Below are positions 46,646 to 58,262 of a stretch of DNA of 64,000 bases, in pieces (within the stretch, counting starts at the first letter, position 1; each line of letters begins with the position of its first letter). A model generated the notes under the pieces. That model was not told the DNA's origin, did no database searches, and saw only the letters and a program-made list of their open reading frames with translations. The stretch is from Isoetes taiwanensis (lineage: Eukaryota; Streptophyta; Lycopodiopsida; Isoetales; Isoetaceae): NCBI GenBank assembly GCA_021234155.1, contig JAJEKV010000056.1:8210991-8274990 (forward strand). The letters are read 5' to 3'. The position numbers and the translations under genes were made by a program.

Positions 46646-47826
46646 CTAAGAAACCCGAGCACTAGTTCTCTGCTCAAAAGCTGGCAGTGATTATTAGGAC
46701 ATATAACTTTCACGGTGTTTTAGCTATGCGAAATGGTTTTCTTTGTGGCCAAGAATAACTAAAGAGGCGTAATATCTGAGATCATGAACCTGTTGATTTA
46801 GTTGCTTATTTACTACCTGGTGGTAATGAGGCGGTAGTTTTGCTTGATTAAGTGAAGCGAAGAAAATGGTCCACGTTGCCCTTGACATACATGAGTACTA
46901 CAACATGCATGGGAGATCAAGATGAACAATAAGAGGTATATTTCTGCGGAAAAATTTCACCTTCTTTTTTGTTTTACAAGATGAGAAAATTATAATCGGC
47001 ATTTCTTACAATACCGCGAAGATATGATATCACGAGAGCCTACTCGTAGTTGTCTATTACTTTTGCATAACACATAGCATAAAATGACCATTTTGTTTTC
47101 TCAGCGGAACCAATTGGTTCTTTTTTTGTTAATTTTTTATATCATATGCCCATCTTCCGCAGGAAAAGAGGGAATATATAGTGGATAAAGAGCAAGCTTT
47201 TTAGATATCAATTGATCGACTATATGGGTATCCTTCTTGTCTGAGATCTTGCCATCATAATTGACATTTGGTTTTTGAATCTAAATCCACAGATATTGTT
47301 GAAACTACAGAAGGAATTTCATCACTTGTATGGGTTCAAAGGACAAAGTACCTCATGCCTTTTAGTTGGTTATTATTTCTTTAGTAAGTTAAGTGAGCGA
47401 TTCAAGATAAAGCTATCTCATTATCCAATGTAAAAATTTTGGATTTCAATATGATCTCTAAGCTTTCTTCTCTATGTTCATTTTATTTTCATTTCATTTC
47501 TACACTATTTTGCAGCTTTAAATCGATTTGGATTAGCCAGTTGCCTTTCTGTTAATATAAATCTCTTCTTCCCTATGTTTATGTTAAATTGAATGTTATC
47601 TCTTCTTTCGGTTTTCAGATGCACAATTAATATCCTCATTTGGGGCCAGTTTTAGAAGCCTAGGTAAAAGATTGATTGATTGAGACATGTTAGAAGTGTG
47701 TCTTAGATGGATATCCATGCATTTGTCACGATTGCTTGAGACCTGGTTTGCAATGCTATAGGAGCCACATGGATAAAGAAATCTACAAAACTACGTTCTT
47801 GCATGTTGTATTTTGCCACTTGACAA

Positions 47827-48032
47827 TTTTTTTTTTTTTTTTTTTTTTTTGTGCACAAGCATGCTAACCTTTCCATTGCATACAACCATTCTTGCAGGAA
47901 CAACATGGTGGCATACAACCATTCTTGCAGGAACAACATGGCATAGCACCAGAGATGGACTTATAAGTTTACTAATGTTCTAGGGCATGCAAACTTTTCA
48001 CTGCATGTAGCCATTCTTGCATGAACAATATG
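47827..48032. repeat. T24 tract and 32-bp minisatellite
   Basis: A run of 24 T (47827-47850) is followed by two near-identical 32-bp units beginning GCATACAACCATTCTTGCAG (47879-47910, 47911-47942) and a diverged unit near 48000-48032. Confidence 0.8.
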
Positions 48033-48692
48033 GCATAGAACTTAGATGTGGAAATGATAATTTTACGAATCTTCTAAGGCATTTAGACATCTCAAAGAGC
48101 ATAGCACGTGCTTTATGCAAGTAAACATCTCGATGTATAGAGCATCCCACTTATAAGAGGCTGATTCACATGGGAAATGTCGTTGGAGCCAAAGCCCCGA
48201 AAACAATGCTGAAAACTAAAATCTCCAGCCACATTCAGAGCTTTAGGCAGCCGGCGCCGTCCATGGTGCATTGCAGGGAGGAAAGCAATCAACAGCTTAA
48301 TATAGCCCCTGTGTTGAAGCAGCAAGGGGAAAAAAATCTCATGTGAGTCGCACATTAATGCATGGCAATATTAGATTGAGAGTGCATCTGGATAGCATTC
48401 TTTTTTGTGGCCACAAATTAGATGACACATCCATAGTCCGAAGAATTCTTTTAGCAATGTAATAGTAAATTACATGATACATTGAATCTAAAGGAAGGAT
48501 CCATTACCATTATCTTGAGTTTATAAATGCTCCTTATGCTCCACTACTTTGTCCAGTGAATGCAAATGAATTAACAAATGAATTAACATCGTACGAAGTG
48601 TGAATCGCAAGCTATGCATTATCACAAGCTATGCAAAATCTATTTTAAATCTATTATTATACAATGTTCAAACCAACAGTTGCCCGACTTAT

Positions 48693-48720
48693 GCCCAGCA
48701 ACGCTGGGCACCATTACTAG
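48693..48720 (+). other. Helitron 3' terminus, third
   Basis: GCCCAGC, loop AAC, GCTGGGC (48693-48709) forms a perfect 7-bp stem. CTAG at 48717-48720 is followed by T. The layout matches the terminus at 3604-3632. Confidence 0.65.
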
Positions 48721-49217
48721 TTTATTAATAATAATTTGTGTACAACCACCTCCTCCCAAGGGCATTTTTTTCACTATAAAAAAGCGGCAGCCAATTAGTA
48801 GCCGAAAATCTTGTACGTTTGCTTGTAATATTGAGAATTATTTGACAAAATGGTGTGAAAGTTGTAGCCCGATTTTTGGTGGCCCGTTTTTTATAACCCG
48901 ATTTTCTTGTACGTTTTTAATGGCGTTTTGGAGTATTGATAAATGTAGTAGGACTTAAGTGGCCGAATTTGGTGGCCAGTTTAAATGGCGTTTCCCTCAC
49001 GGCGACTGCTGACCGAATAATATGGCGTTTCTTTTGGCCAGATAATGCGGCCCGATAACTCGGCGTTTTGTCGTCGGATAATGATCGTCCCGGTTTCCAG
49101 CGCAATCGACCATAGGAATCCGGGCACTTGCACTGTTTGTAGAACTATCGGCTTGATTTTTCTGACCTTGAGACCCTCATCCTCTTGTAGTGCATTGTTT
49201 CCACCCACTTCTTTAAG
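48721..49217. other. Repeat-like DNA with degenerate GGCGTTT motifs
   Basis: GGCGTTT/CGTTTT-type motifs recur irregularly between 48870 and 49080. No coding sequence. Confidence 0.35.
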
Positions 49218-49345
49218 CGGTGAGATGGTGAAACCCATCCATACGGGGTATATCTCTTTAGCTCACGGTACTATAAGTGCAAATTGATGGCAAAAGCAAG
49301 TCATCTTTGGGATCATAATCCTCCCGGTAGAGATATTTAGGTCTT
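49218..49345 (+). repeat. Dispersed repeat, partner at 57728-57850
   Basis: GGTGAAACCC, GGTATATCT, CACGGTACTATA, GTGCAAATTGATGGCAAA, AAGTCATCTTTGGGATCATA and GAGATATTTAG occur in the same order in both places. Confidence 0.75.
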
Positions 49346-52119
49346 CCTTTTCCTAGGACCAACATAGTGTTTTCGGTAATTTGGAGAGCCATCGACTTCG
49401 CGAATACTACTAACCACATCACTCGACTTCTCGGGTGTTATCAAGTCTCTCCACCCTAGTCTTAGGTAGCCATCCATCTTTTAGTTCATCGGAGGATATG
49501 TCTACTTGTCCCAATAATCCATGCACGTGTCAATAATCTATCAGCGCCAAGGTTAGTATCATCGAGTTATTTTCAATACTTGATGTATTCGGCAATCTTT
49601 TGATCAATGTGCTGCAATGAATCCACCCTGCCAAAAGGCTTAAGAGCTTTTGGTTGACCCCTTGGAATCTTAAGGTTTACCATTTTCATCTTAGTGCCAT
49701 ATAGTGCTCCTCATCGGCCTCCATTTATCATCGGAAGGCCTCATCTTCCATTGCATTATTGGCTTATTTTCCGCCAGAATTTTTTTAGGTTTTGAAACAT
49801 GTTTTTAACATAGAATATTCTTAATATTTCATGAATAAATGAGGACACAATGCTTGCCTCCAAAAGAGCCGGCCACCTTGCACATATATGGAGTGCCCTC
49901 AACAATAGAACATCGCACACAAGACTTAAACGGCCCAATCATAGAACAATGTTGGCGGTATCTAGAAATAAAATCATCAAATAATATATGAAAGAAGATT
50001 TGGAGAATTATACTTAGAAAGTAGATAGATCAATTACAATATTAGAAAATCCGAATAACATAGTAATTTATGTCAGCGCAATAATTGAATAATTCGCGGA
50101 GACTATATCAATAATATGTGATGATGTATTTTATATATTCAAATCATGTATCTTCTTGTGCCTCATCATGTCGATGTAAAGACATAAGTTTTCGTTTCTT
50201 TACTTTTGCTCAATAGTTGAGATTAAGGACAACCGCGATTGGCATGTTGCTTTCGGCATAGACGGGCAAGCTACTTGATACAAGACAAACACAGTTAATT
50301 TTAATATGGATGGTTAGAAGTTAAACAAAATAAAATTTTTAGTCACTAACTAATCGTGAGTTCTTCAATCACATCTGTGATTATCCTCATCTCTTCCTCC
50401 AAATCCATCGCATAGAAGGAGTCCCTACTGCTAATAGCTTTTTGAATATAGACATTGAAGTGTTACGACCACATCCGCGGATATCAGCATCAAAATCCAT
50501 TGCACCCGTGTGAGAAACATTCTTCCATAAATCGACCAATGCTTGTTATTTAACAATGACTCTTCAAATGCCTTATTCCGCCCTTCTTGCCAATGCGGAT
50601 CCAGCTATCGAAATGTCTTCATCAGTCCACTAGAATAACATCATCACTGTAGCCATAGATAGAATAAAGTTCCCCTTAGTTCCACATAGCCATCTGTCTA
50701 AGGGTATCTCTTAGTATTTAGCTTCTTAGACCCGCTGCGGACCTCTCGGTAATCAACATAAAAGGGGAATCATGGGTGGTTCTATATCCTCTTTAATGCT
50801 AAGTGCATCCAAGGTTTAAATCCCACTTCCATAGTAAATGATAAAAAGCCGGATAAGTCACCAGAACATCATCGCCGGATCACGAACCTTGACATTTTTT
50901 GACCTTTTCTTTTCGTTTTGCTTGATTATTATCTGTAGCATTAATATCTATCTCATTAAGTTCTCCTCTTTCTTCTTCTTCTTCCATAGCGGTATTACTT
51001 TTGTCCAAGCGCATAATACTTCATTTTTCAATACTCGACAATCTTATGCTATGAGACCTTTTATTGGCTCTAGTGGATGCACTAGATTCAAATGACATTG
51101 CCAAACTTGATCAATAGTGACGACCTCTTGGCTTTCTTTTTAGGGTGAAAGCCCGAATCTAGTAAGTGCAAATCTCACGGGTGATAGTTTCTTGTTTTAC
51201 GACATTAAAAAGGTGTGAAAAAATAAACAATATCACCATCCATTAGGATTGAAGAACTTTCAAGCGTTTAACTTGAGGAAAACATCAAAGACTAGCGGTG
51301 CGCCCTTGCAATGGATCGATTTCATGTCTTTAATGGATGAGAAAAAAACATAGCAGCGGTCGCGAGTGCCCGCTGAAAATCAGACATTATAAACATTTTC
51401 AATAGAAAAACTTCGAGGGAATGGCGAATCTTCTTTCAATCAAAGCACATTCATTGTGTTCTAGAATAAGACAAAAGTCAAAATGCTTGATTAATAGATC
51501 CCCTTGCTTGGTGGCATTTGAGTGATTTAAAATGTGACAAAACCTAAGGCAACTGATCTTGGATTTCCTTAGAATCAAGCATATTCCGGATGTTCTGATG
51601 AGACCAAAACTAAGCCAATGGTGTAGATCCCTATTAACTTCAAATGAAAACTACGATGAATGGACTTCACGATGTTGAAGCTTGAATAAAGAAATCCTGT
51701 CGAGACTCCACAACGATCTTAGGAAATGGTTGATTTTTTGATGTAATGGGAGCCAAAATGGAAGGCTTAGAAGGGAAGGAAGGAAGGAAGGAAGGAATAC
51801 TTTGTCGTCCGCGAGAACCAATGGGTCTATGGGACCCAATACCATGGCGGCAAAGCAGTTACTGGGATTAAAAACCCCGCCCGAAGGACACCGAGAGGAA
51901 AAACGTGGCAACAATCAACCTATTTGACAAAGCGTGCTAATCGCATATAAATCTGCAACATCCCAATATATCTGATCATACACCACCAGTAGTGCCTAGT
52001 CCATTGGTGGCCGGCGAGGGCAAATGTGACCTCCTTGAGTCAGTACCTCGGATGTATGACCCAGACGCATCTTGTGATTGTGTTCATCGACAAATGCAAA
52101 GAACGCATTACGTGGAAGT
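49346..52119. other. Unassigned DNA
   Basis: No recognisable gene. A (GGAA)n microsatellite lies at 51772-51797. Many short minus-strand frames may be the tail of the LINE to the right, but I cannot confirm this. Confidence 0.3.
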
Positions 52120-55100
52120 ACTAAAGGGAGGAAATGTCGGCGGTCAGTGAACAGGCCTTCTGGAAAGTGTGGAGACTCATCCTCAATAGCACCCGTTTGG
52201 CAGCAGCGAGCATATCTGGCGGGGCTCTAATCCACCGTCGATCGCGAAGATGGTAGGCACATGCGAATGGAGGCAATGGTCTGCGCTTTTGGTACATTTG
52301 GGAAGCGAGTAGAAATTTATTGGGCCCCAGACTGGCACCACGGGTTGATGTGCTCCTTGTAATGGGCCATTTGACTGCTCTAGAGCAATGGGGTCCCGAG
52401 CTTGCGAGAAACAAGCATCTAGGTACTCCGCTGACAATCACGATCATTGCATTGCGCCCGGTATCTGTCACGTGCTCTGCCCCGTTCCATCTGGCGAACC
52501 AACGATCTCTCTTACCCCTCCATGAGCCTAAGCGGCTGCGGACTCATACAGTGTAAGCGAATGCGGGGCGAGCACCCATAAGTAACCACTTCGAAATAGG
52601 CGATGTAATACATCAAAGAGTACCGGTAGGCGGCAAGAATCAGTTTCTGCGTGAGAATCGATGAGGGGTGAAGGTTTCACCCAAGTGCGTGCAAAATGCC
52701 TTACTTTTGCTCAAGTCATTCAATTAAGCCAAAGGGCAATAAGACCCCAAACCTCGACCCGTCTGAAGGGCCAATTTCGACCGGTGCGAGCAGTTAATGA
52801 CTGATGGCCCCAATCATATAGCTCTGCACGGTATTTGTTATTTACGCATGGCATAAAGCTTTCCGGCCTGCTGTCACCCATAGCCGGATAGGCGCCTCAA
52901 TGAGGCGAGGAGGAACTCCACCAGAGTACTTGTAGAGTGGAGCATAGCGTCCTGAGAGTACATCCCACCGCGATATGAGTCTGAGAGGCATGGGAGCGCG
53001 TGAAGAGGATATGAGAACCATACGGTCTTGGCAGTTAATGTCGCGTAGCGACAAAATGTGTCTAAGAGCATCGGGTGAAATTGCATAGCCACGGGGTGTG
53101 GGCAATGAGGCCAACATCGTCGCATAGATGGTGGCGGATGACCTGGTCACAAAACGTATACCATCCCCATGCTCCCGATGAAAGCGGGGCTCTAACGGAT
53201 CAATGTAGAGGCCAAAATTGATGGAAGGGGGCAACCACTGCGGACCTGATACCTCTTGGTGAATGCTTGGCCGTCGGTACATCACTGCTTAACAACTCTC
53301 ATACAACACAATATATGGCGATACGCACTGAAGCGGGGAATGATTGTATGATTTAGCCCATGACTTTCGGGGCCGTATCAAAAGCCTTTGCGAAGTCCAC
53401 AAAAGCGGCAATACAAAGTCCGGTAGATGATTAAGGTATCTTCAATCGATGCCGGCGTATTAAAGATATAGTCAATGCGTTGAGTGGCGGGGTCAGCTTT
53501 GCTGTGTGAGGGCTCGCGCATCATTTGCCTCGCCAGTAGTCAATGCTTCCTTTCGAGAATGCGATAGCGGTTTGACAAAATCTTTAGGCCCGACCATGAT
53601 AAAGTCCGGTAATTGGCGGGGCGGTGGTCGCCCCCGCTGTGAATGGGAACAACCACGCTGTGGTCCATTGTCGAGAGGAAACCCTCACCTGCAATGCTGT
53701 TGAGCGATTAGTGAGGCCAGAAGCTGGCGGTACGCCATACTTGAGTAACTTCGGCACGCATACCATAAAGTCGGTGCCCTTCCATTAGCTAGCCGTTGCA
53801 GACCCTCCTCAGCTATCCTGCGTCCACCGAGAACCAATGAAACCATCTGTGTGGGGTATGGGCATCACAGCGTCCACTGGCAGGTCATAGAGTGCTGCAA
53901 TCTGTTCCCCGGTGTGATGTGTCCCACGTAGTGGTGGCCTTGAAGCACTCTGGCAAAAGGTTCGAGGATGAGTGTCGGCAGGCGAACATCTCCCGATGCT
54001 TGGCAAAGTACGCCTTGTGTCCTTCCGGATAGGCGGCGATGCGTAGTAATTAACCTGGCGGAGTACGGATCGAGAATGTGGCAGACTGCATGCGTTCTTC
54101 ACGATTCGCATCAAACCGCCGATTCTGGCGGGAATGTTACTGACCACGGCTGGCGGCGAAGTCATAAAAGCTTTAATCGCTGCATCAGTAATAGCGAAGT
54201 CCGGTGATGCATCTGCTTTGCTCTGAGTGGAAGTGCCGGAGAGTGCGGGAGAAGCGTCCATGGAAGCATCTCGGCGTAGTCTGCACGCTCATAATCGAGT
54301 CTCAAGCGAGGGCGAAATTTTGTATAGTGAAGGGGTCTGGCGGCTCGCCAAACCGAGTCAAATAAAGTGGGAAGGTGTCGAAGTGACCTCCTCATCCGTA
54401 TGCATTGCCCACCGAGCTTGTTGATGAGATGCATATCTTAGCACTTAACTACAAGCACATAGTCCACCACACTAGACCCTCCCCACGATTGTCTGTCTGC
54501 ATGTGCACTTGCGAGAATCGAAGACCCTTTAATGAAGCCATTGCAAATTGTATCAAGTCAAAATGCCACATAGCGGGAGCAAGCTAATGCGCTTAAGCGA
54601 GTGACACGTCATCCGACCGGCGTGGCGGGCCTACTGCGGGCGTAGGCTGCGGGACATCGTCGTGAGGGTCAAGTCGCATGGGCTGCTCTACTCGTCGTGC
54701 ATTGGAAATCTCAAGAGACGACCCTACCCAGCTGGCGATCTTAACGTATGTCATCATATAGATCGACATCTGGTCCATCCTATCACTTGTCGGGGTGTTG
54801 CGATAGAAGGTCTTTGTCTGCGTGAAATAACGGTGACGAGGAAAAGAGGGTTGCCAGCGGTATTATACTACGAACCAAAATTACCCGGTTATTAAATGCA
54901 TCTTCACGGAGGAGTAACGAATGCCAAGGTTGTCCGGTAGTAGCAAACCACTCCCATATTGGTATCTGTCTGGTGTGAAGAGCCAGAAATGTTGGTAACG
55001 GCAAATCGGGTAGCACATGCCCGACATGCTCCCATGTCTCATGAGATGAGATCCATCACCGGTACGCCGCGGAGTTGGTATCCCCTTCTGCCAAAGGAAG

Positions 55101-55560
55101 CCTCGACAATTCCATGAGACCACGAGGAGCTGAATTCCTATTTGTCGGCCCGAGGGATGGTATCTTGTAACCCCCAGTGTAATGAGGGAGAGGCGGAAGC
55201 GGAAATTTGGTAGTAGATGGAAGCGGGCGGCATGTGGTGAGGCGTGGGCGAGGCGAGTAGGAAGCGGGAGAAGGGGGTCATTGGTAGTAAGCGAAGCGAG
55301 GGCAGCGTCTTGCATTTGTAGTTGGAGGCTGCTTGAAGTCTGCAGCCCGATGGTACATCCGAGGAAAATGCATCACGCCTCGAACCAATCTGCGGCACCC
55401 ACGATGGCGAATGCCTGACCGCGACAAGCTCTGTCTGCGTGCCTCTGTTACTGCGGGTGTGAGGTCCAGTCCGCGTCTGAGGATGTCCCCTTCAACATCT
55501 GGCCCTGGCGCAATATGGCATCACGCGCAATGCATCCCGCCAACGAAAATAGAGTTTTAG
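52120..55560 (-). mobile_element. Decayed LINE retrotransposon
   Basis: Minus-strand reverse transcriptase motifs (see next entry) define a LINE. Coding-like minus-strand frames extend to about 55560, where an endonuclease domain would be expected (WNCRGF near 55110, GLLLPDNLG near 54920). The 3' end is probably near or left of 52120. The related fragment at 31970-32220 matches its 3' coding part. Confidence 0.55.
52842..53720 (-). pseudogene. LINE reverse transcriptase
   Basis: In minus-strand order: a P-I-H-x-G-G-D-like segment then NYRT (53660-53600), motif A AAFVDFAKAFDT (53410-53375) with the catalytic Asp, FGLYIDPLEP (near 53225-53195), and motif C near 53130-53100. Motif C is interrupted by a one-base deletion inside the Y-A-D-D codons, followed by VGLIAHTP. 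The N-Y-R-T and F-G-L-Y-I-D-x-L-E combination is characteristic of LINEs in algae and early-diverging plants. Several frameshifts make it inactive as written. Confidence 0.65.
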
Positions 55561-57727
55561 ATTTTTGATGCCAAAAAGAGATTTTTGATGGAATGAGATA
55601 GAAAGCATAACTAAACATTTTTTGTCTCGTTATCATATTAACGTTATCAAGCATAAAAGCAACTTTCGATACAACCTTAATAAAAAGCAACCTTCATAAA
55701 ACTTTCGATAAAAAGCAACCTTGATAAAAACGCTTTCGATACAACTTAAAAGGATAAAGGTTTCTTATACAATCGATTAATAAGATAAAAGGCAAAAGAT
55801 ATACAACCCAAAGATATCTGACTTTGCCCATCGCGATGGTGGTCCTAGTGGTGAAATTGGCACGGAAAGCCGAGGTGGACATCAAATCAGAAGGATAATA
55901 AATTTGAGTCCACAAATTAGGTTATAAGTAGATATCCATCGGACTAGTTGGGCCTTGAGGAGGACACTTCTTTGAAGTGAGGTGAAATGTATGGGCGAGT
56001 TTCCAAAACTAGTCATAAATGTCGAACCGTATTAATAAAGGAAACAAATCCGCTGTTGCCTTTCTTTTATGGGATCGAAGACATCGAAATGAAGGCGAGG
56101 AACAAATGATGTGGTTTTGTTCAACCAATGTGCAACATACATGGTATCCGGGATTATAGTATTGTCGGTGCTCTAGCGGACTGGTAGTTGGCGTGTAGCT
56201 CTGAGAGTCAAGATAAAGGATGAAGAATTGCAAGTGTTGATGAGTAAGCGGTTGAGGTGAGAGGGCTATCATCCACATCTAATCATTCGCGATGTTCTTC
56301 TGATGCGCATACGCAGAAGTAGCCGTCGGGGAAGTTAGAAATGGAAAGTGTCGATAAAGAGCTAGATTGAGTACTTGATGAAGATGTGAATCCTAGAAGC
56401 GAAGTTATGCCATGGAAGCAGTAGTTGGAAAACATATCCCATCGTCAGGACATGGTTAAGCATTCCTAGAATAGGTGAGAGCATGCGTATATGCGCGCAT
56501 GCATGCATCTGTACTATGCCCTTCACAGTTGAAGTTAAGCTATTTTAGGTAGCGGTTAACATCAGCGTCTCATCAGTAGCTTCCTCTTCTCTCGGCGTTA
56601 CCTTATTCTCTTTGGACACCCTTCCCCCTTCTTTGTTTATTGTATTTGTCGCGGCAGCGTGTGACCTCTCTATTTTTATCGGCGTGGCGCGGCGTGATCA
56701 ACCCTCTAAGGAGGTTTTGTTTTCATCTCGTTTTGTTGTGTTGGTGATGTAAGTGCAACGGGTTGGCCCGGCGGCATCATTTTGACTTCTCCATCGTGGA
56801 GTTTTGGGAAGCGATTTCTATGCCTTCACGTTTGTGTCCAAGCCCTTGCGAAGGCTTATCACTAAGGTTTTCTCGAAAACCGAGAAACGAAGTCACGGTG
56901 ATAAGCTTTAAGTGATCCTGTCCCACATCTATTAGCATTGTATTTTTTGGGGTCCAAATGAGTATAGTGGATTTTTCCTTTATTTTTAGGTAGGTAGTTA
57001 CGCGTAATGCGGCTACCCATACAATCTCATTATAGAGAATCTCTTTGAGATGAATGAAAGCCTATCTATTATCACATGCGAGAAAGCATGTAATTTTGAA
57101 GAAAAACTAGAAGAGATACCAACATTTACAAGATTGAGATTAGTGCACCTAAATGCTTGGTTGTCCAAAATTCGCCAAAACATGATTGCAGGTAGATCTC
57201 TCCTGCACCCAAACACGTAGTGTTATGTCTGTAGTGTTGGGACATAATCTAAAAGACAACAAGGAGGTGATTCAAGCAATGTGTGGATCTTTTACCTTTG
57301 GCAATGCTTTTAGGTGTCAATTAAATTCTTCAAAGCAATTGTTGTTTATATCTAGAAAAGTAGCGAACCTTATCAATTTTTGGTGTAAAAGCATTCAAGA
57401 TATTATATAAAAATAAGATTCTTTCCAACTTTTATTTACTAGTTTTCCCATTGATGAATGAAGTAAGGAATACACGAATACTCCTTACAAAAACGAAAAC
57501 ATAGTTTGAAAAACATAAAAAGTCGCTTATTTTTTTCCACTTGACCCGAGAAGGGTATCTTGAAGAAGAGGTCTAGATTGACCTTCATATCAAGAGCATA
57601 ACCTTCCGATAAAATTCTTTGTCGGGCACCTCTTGTATGATCAACCCTATGGAGAAAGGTGAAATGTTCACTAGAACTTCCATTAGTCTTGGAAGATTGG
57701 TCATAGTTTGAGATTTCAGCTGCTTAT
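55561..57727. other. Unassigned DNA
   Basis: Short repeats of CTTTCGATA-AAA-GCAACCTT occur at 55660-55745. No recognisable gene or RNA. Confidence 0.3.
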
Positions 57728-57850
57728 TTGGTGAAACCCCATCCACCTTGAGGTATATCTTTCTTTCACGGTACTATAGGAGTGCAAATTGATGGCAAAG
57801 CAAGTCATCTTTGGGATCATAATCCTCCGGCGAGAGATATTTAGATTATT
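57728..57850 (+). repeat. Dispersed repeat, partner at 49218-49345
   Basis: See the partner copy. This one ends about 30 bases before a CGTCG-rich block. Confidence 0.75.
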
Positions 57851-57879
57851 TCGCGCCGCCAGATAATAAAATCAATCAA

Positions 57880-58262
57880 TATCGTCGTTGACGATCGTTC
57901 GATGGCATGAATGCTGCGCCAGGCGTCGTGTCGTGCCACGTGCACAAAGCGTCGTTTAACCGTCGTGGATCGGCGTGGCGCTGTCCGTTTTAAGTGAAAC
58001 TGGCGACATGCGGTACGCATGCCGTGTTACGCCGCGTCGACATGGCGTCGTTGAGCGGCGACTAAAATCGGCGTGACGGTCGGCCGTGGCTTTGGCGGCA
58101 TGCGCATTTGTGCGCCAAAGTGTCTGCCGTCGACATGGCGTCGTTAAGCGGCGCCTAGAATATGCGGCGTGGCGGTTTGCAGCGTGGCGGCATCGTCAGC
58201 GCCAGCTATTATTATTGAGAACCTTACGTAAACGCGTCGTTTAACGGCGTCACTTTTTGAAA
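57880..58262. repeat. CGTCG-rich degenerate short repeats
   Basis: Motifs of the GGCGTCGTTTAACGGCG type recur at irregular 30-60 bp spacing (for example near 57945, 58045, 58135, 58230). The block is strikingly CG-dinucleotide rich compared with its surroundings. No ORF. Confidence 0.6.

Larger units (their letters stand above)
45426..48720 (+). mobile_element. Probable right part of a Helitron with captured DNA
   Basis: Defined only by its right end at 48720 and by the kinase exon to the left. The interval contains intron-like T-rich DNA, a 321-bp tandem duplication and a minisatellite, but no Rep/helicase. The 5' end (TC) was not located, so the left limit is arbitrary. Confidence 0.3.

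Noticed and set aside
52121-52471. Overlapping short ORFs on both strands at 52121-52556
   Set aside because: They are pieces or shadows of the LINE coding region on the minus strand and are not separate genes.
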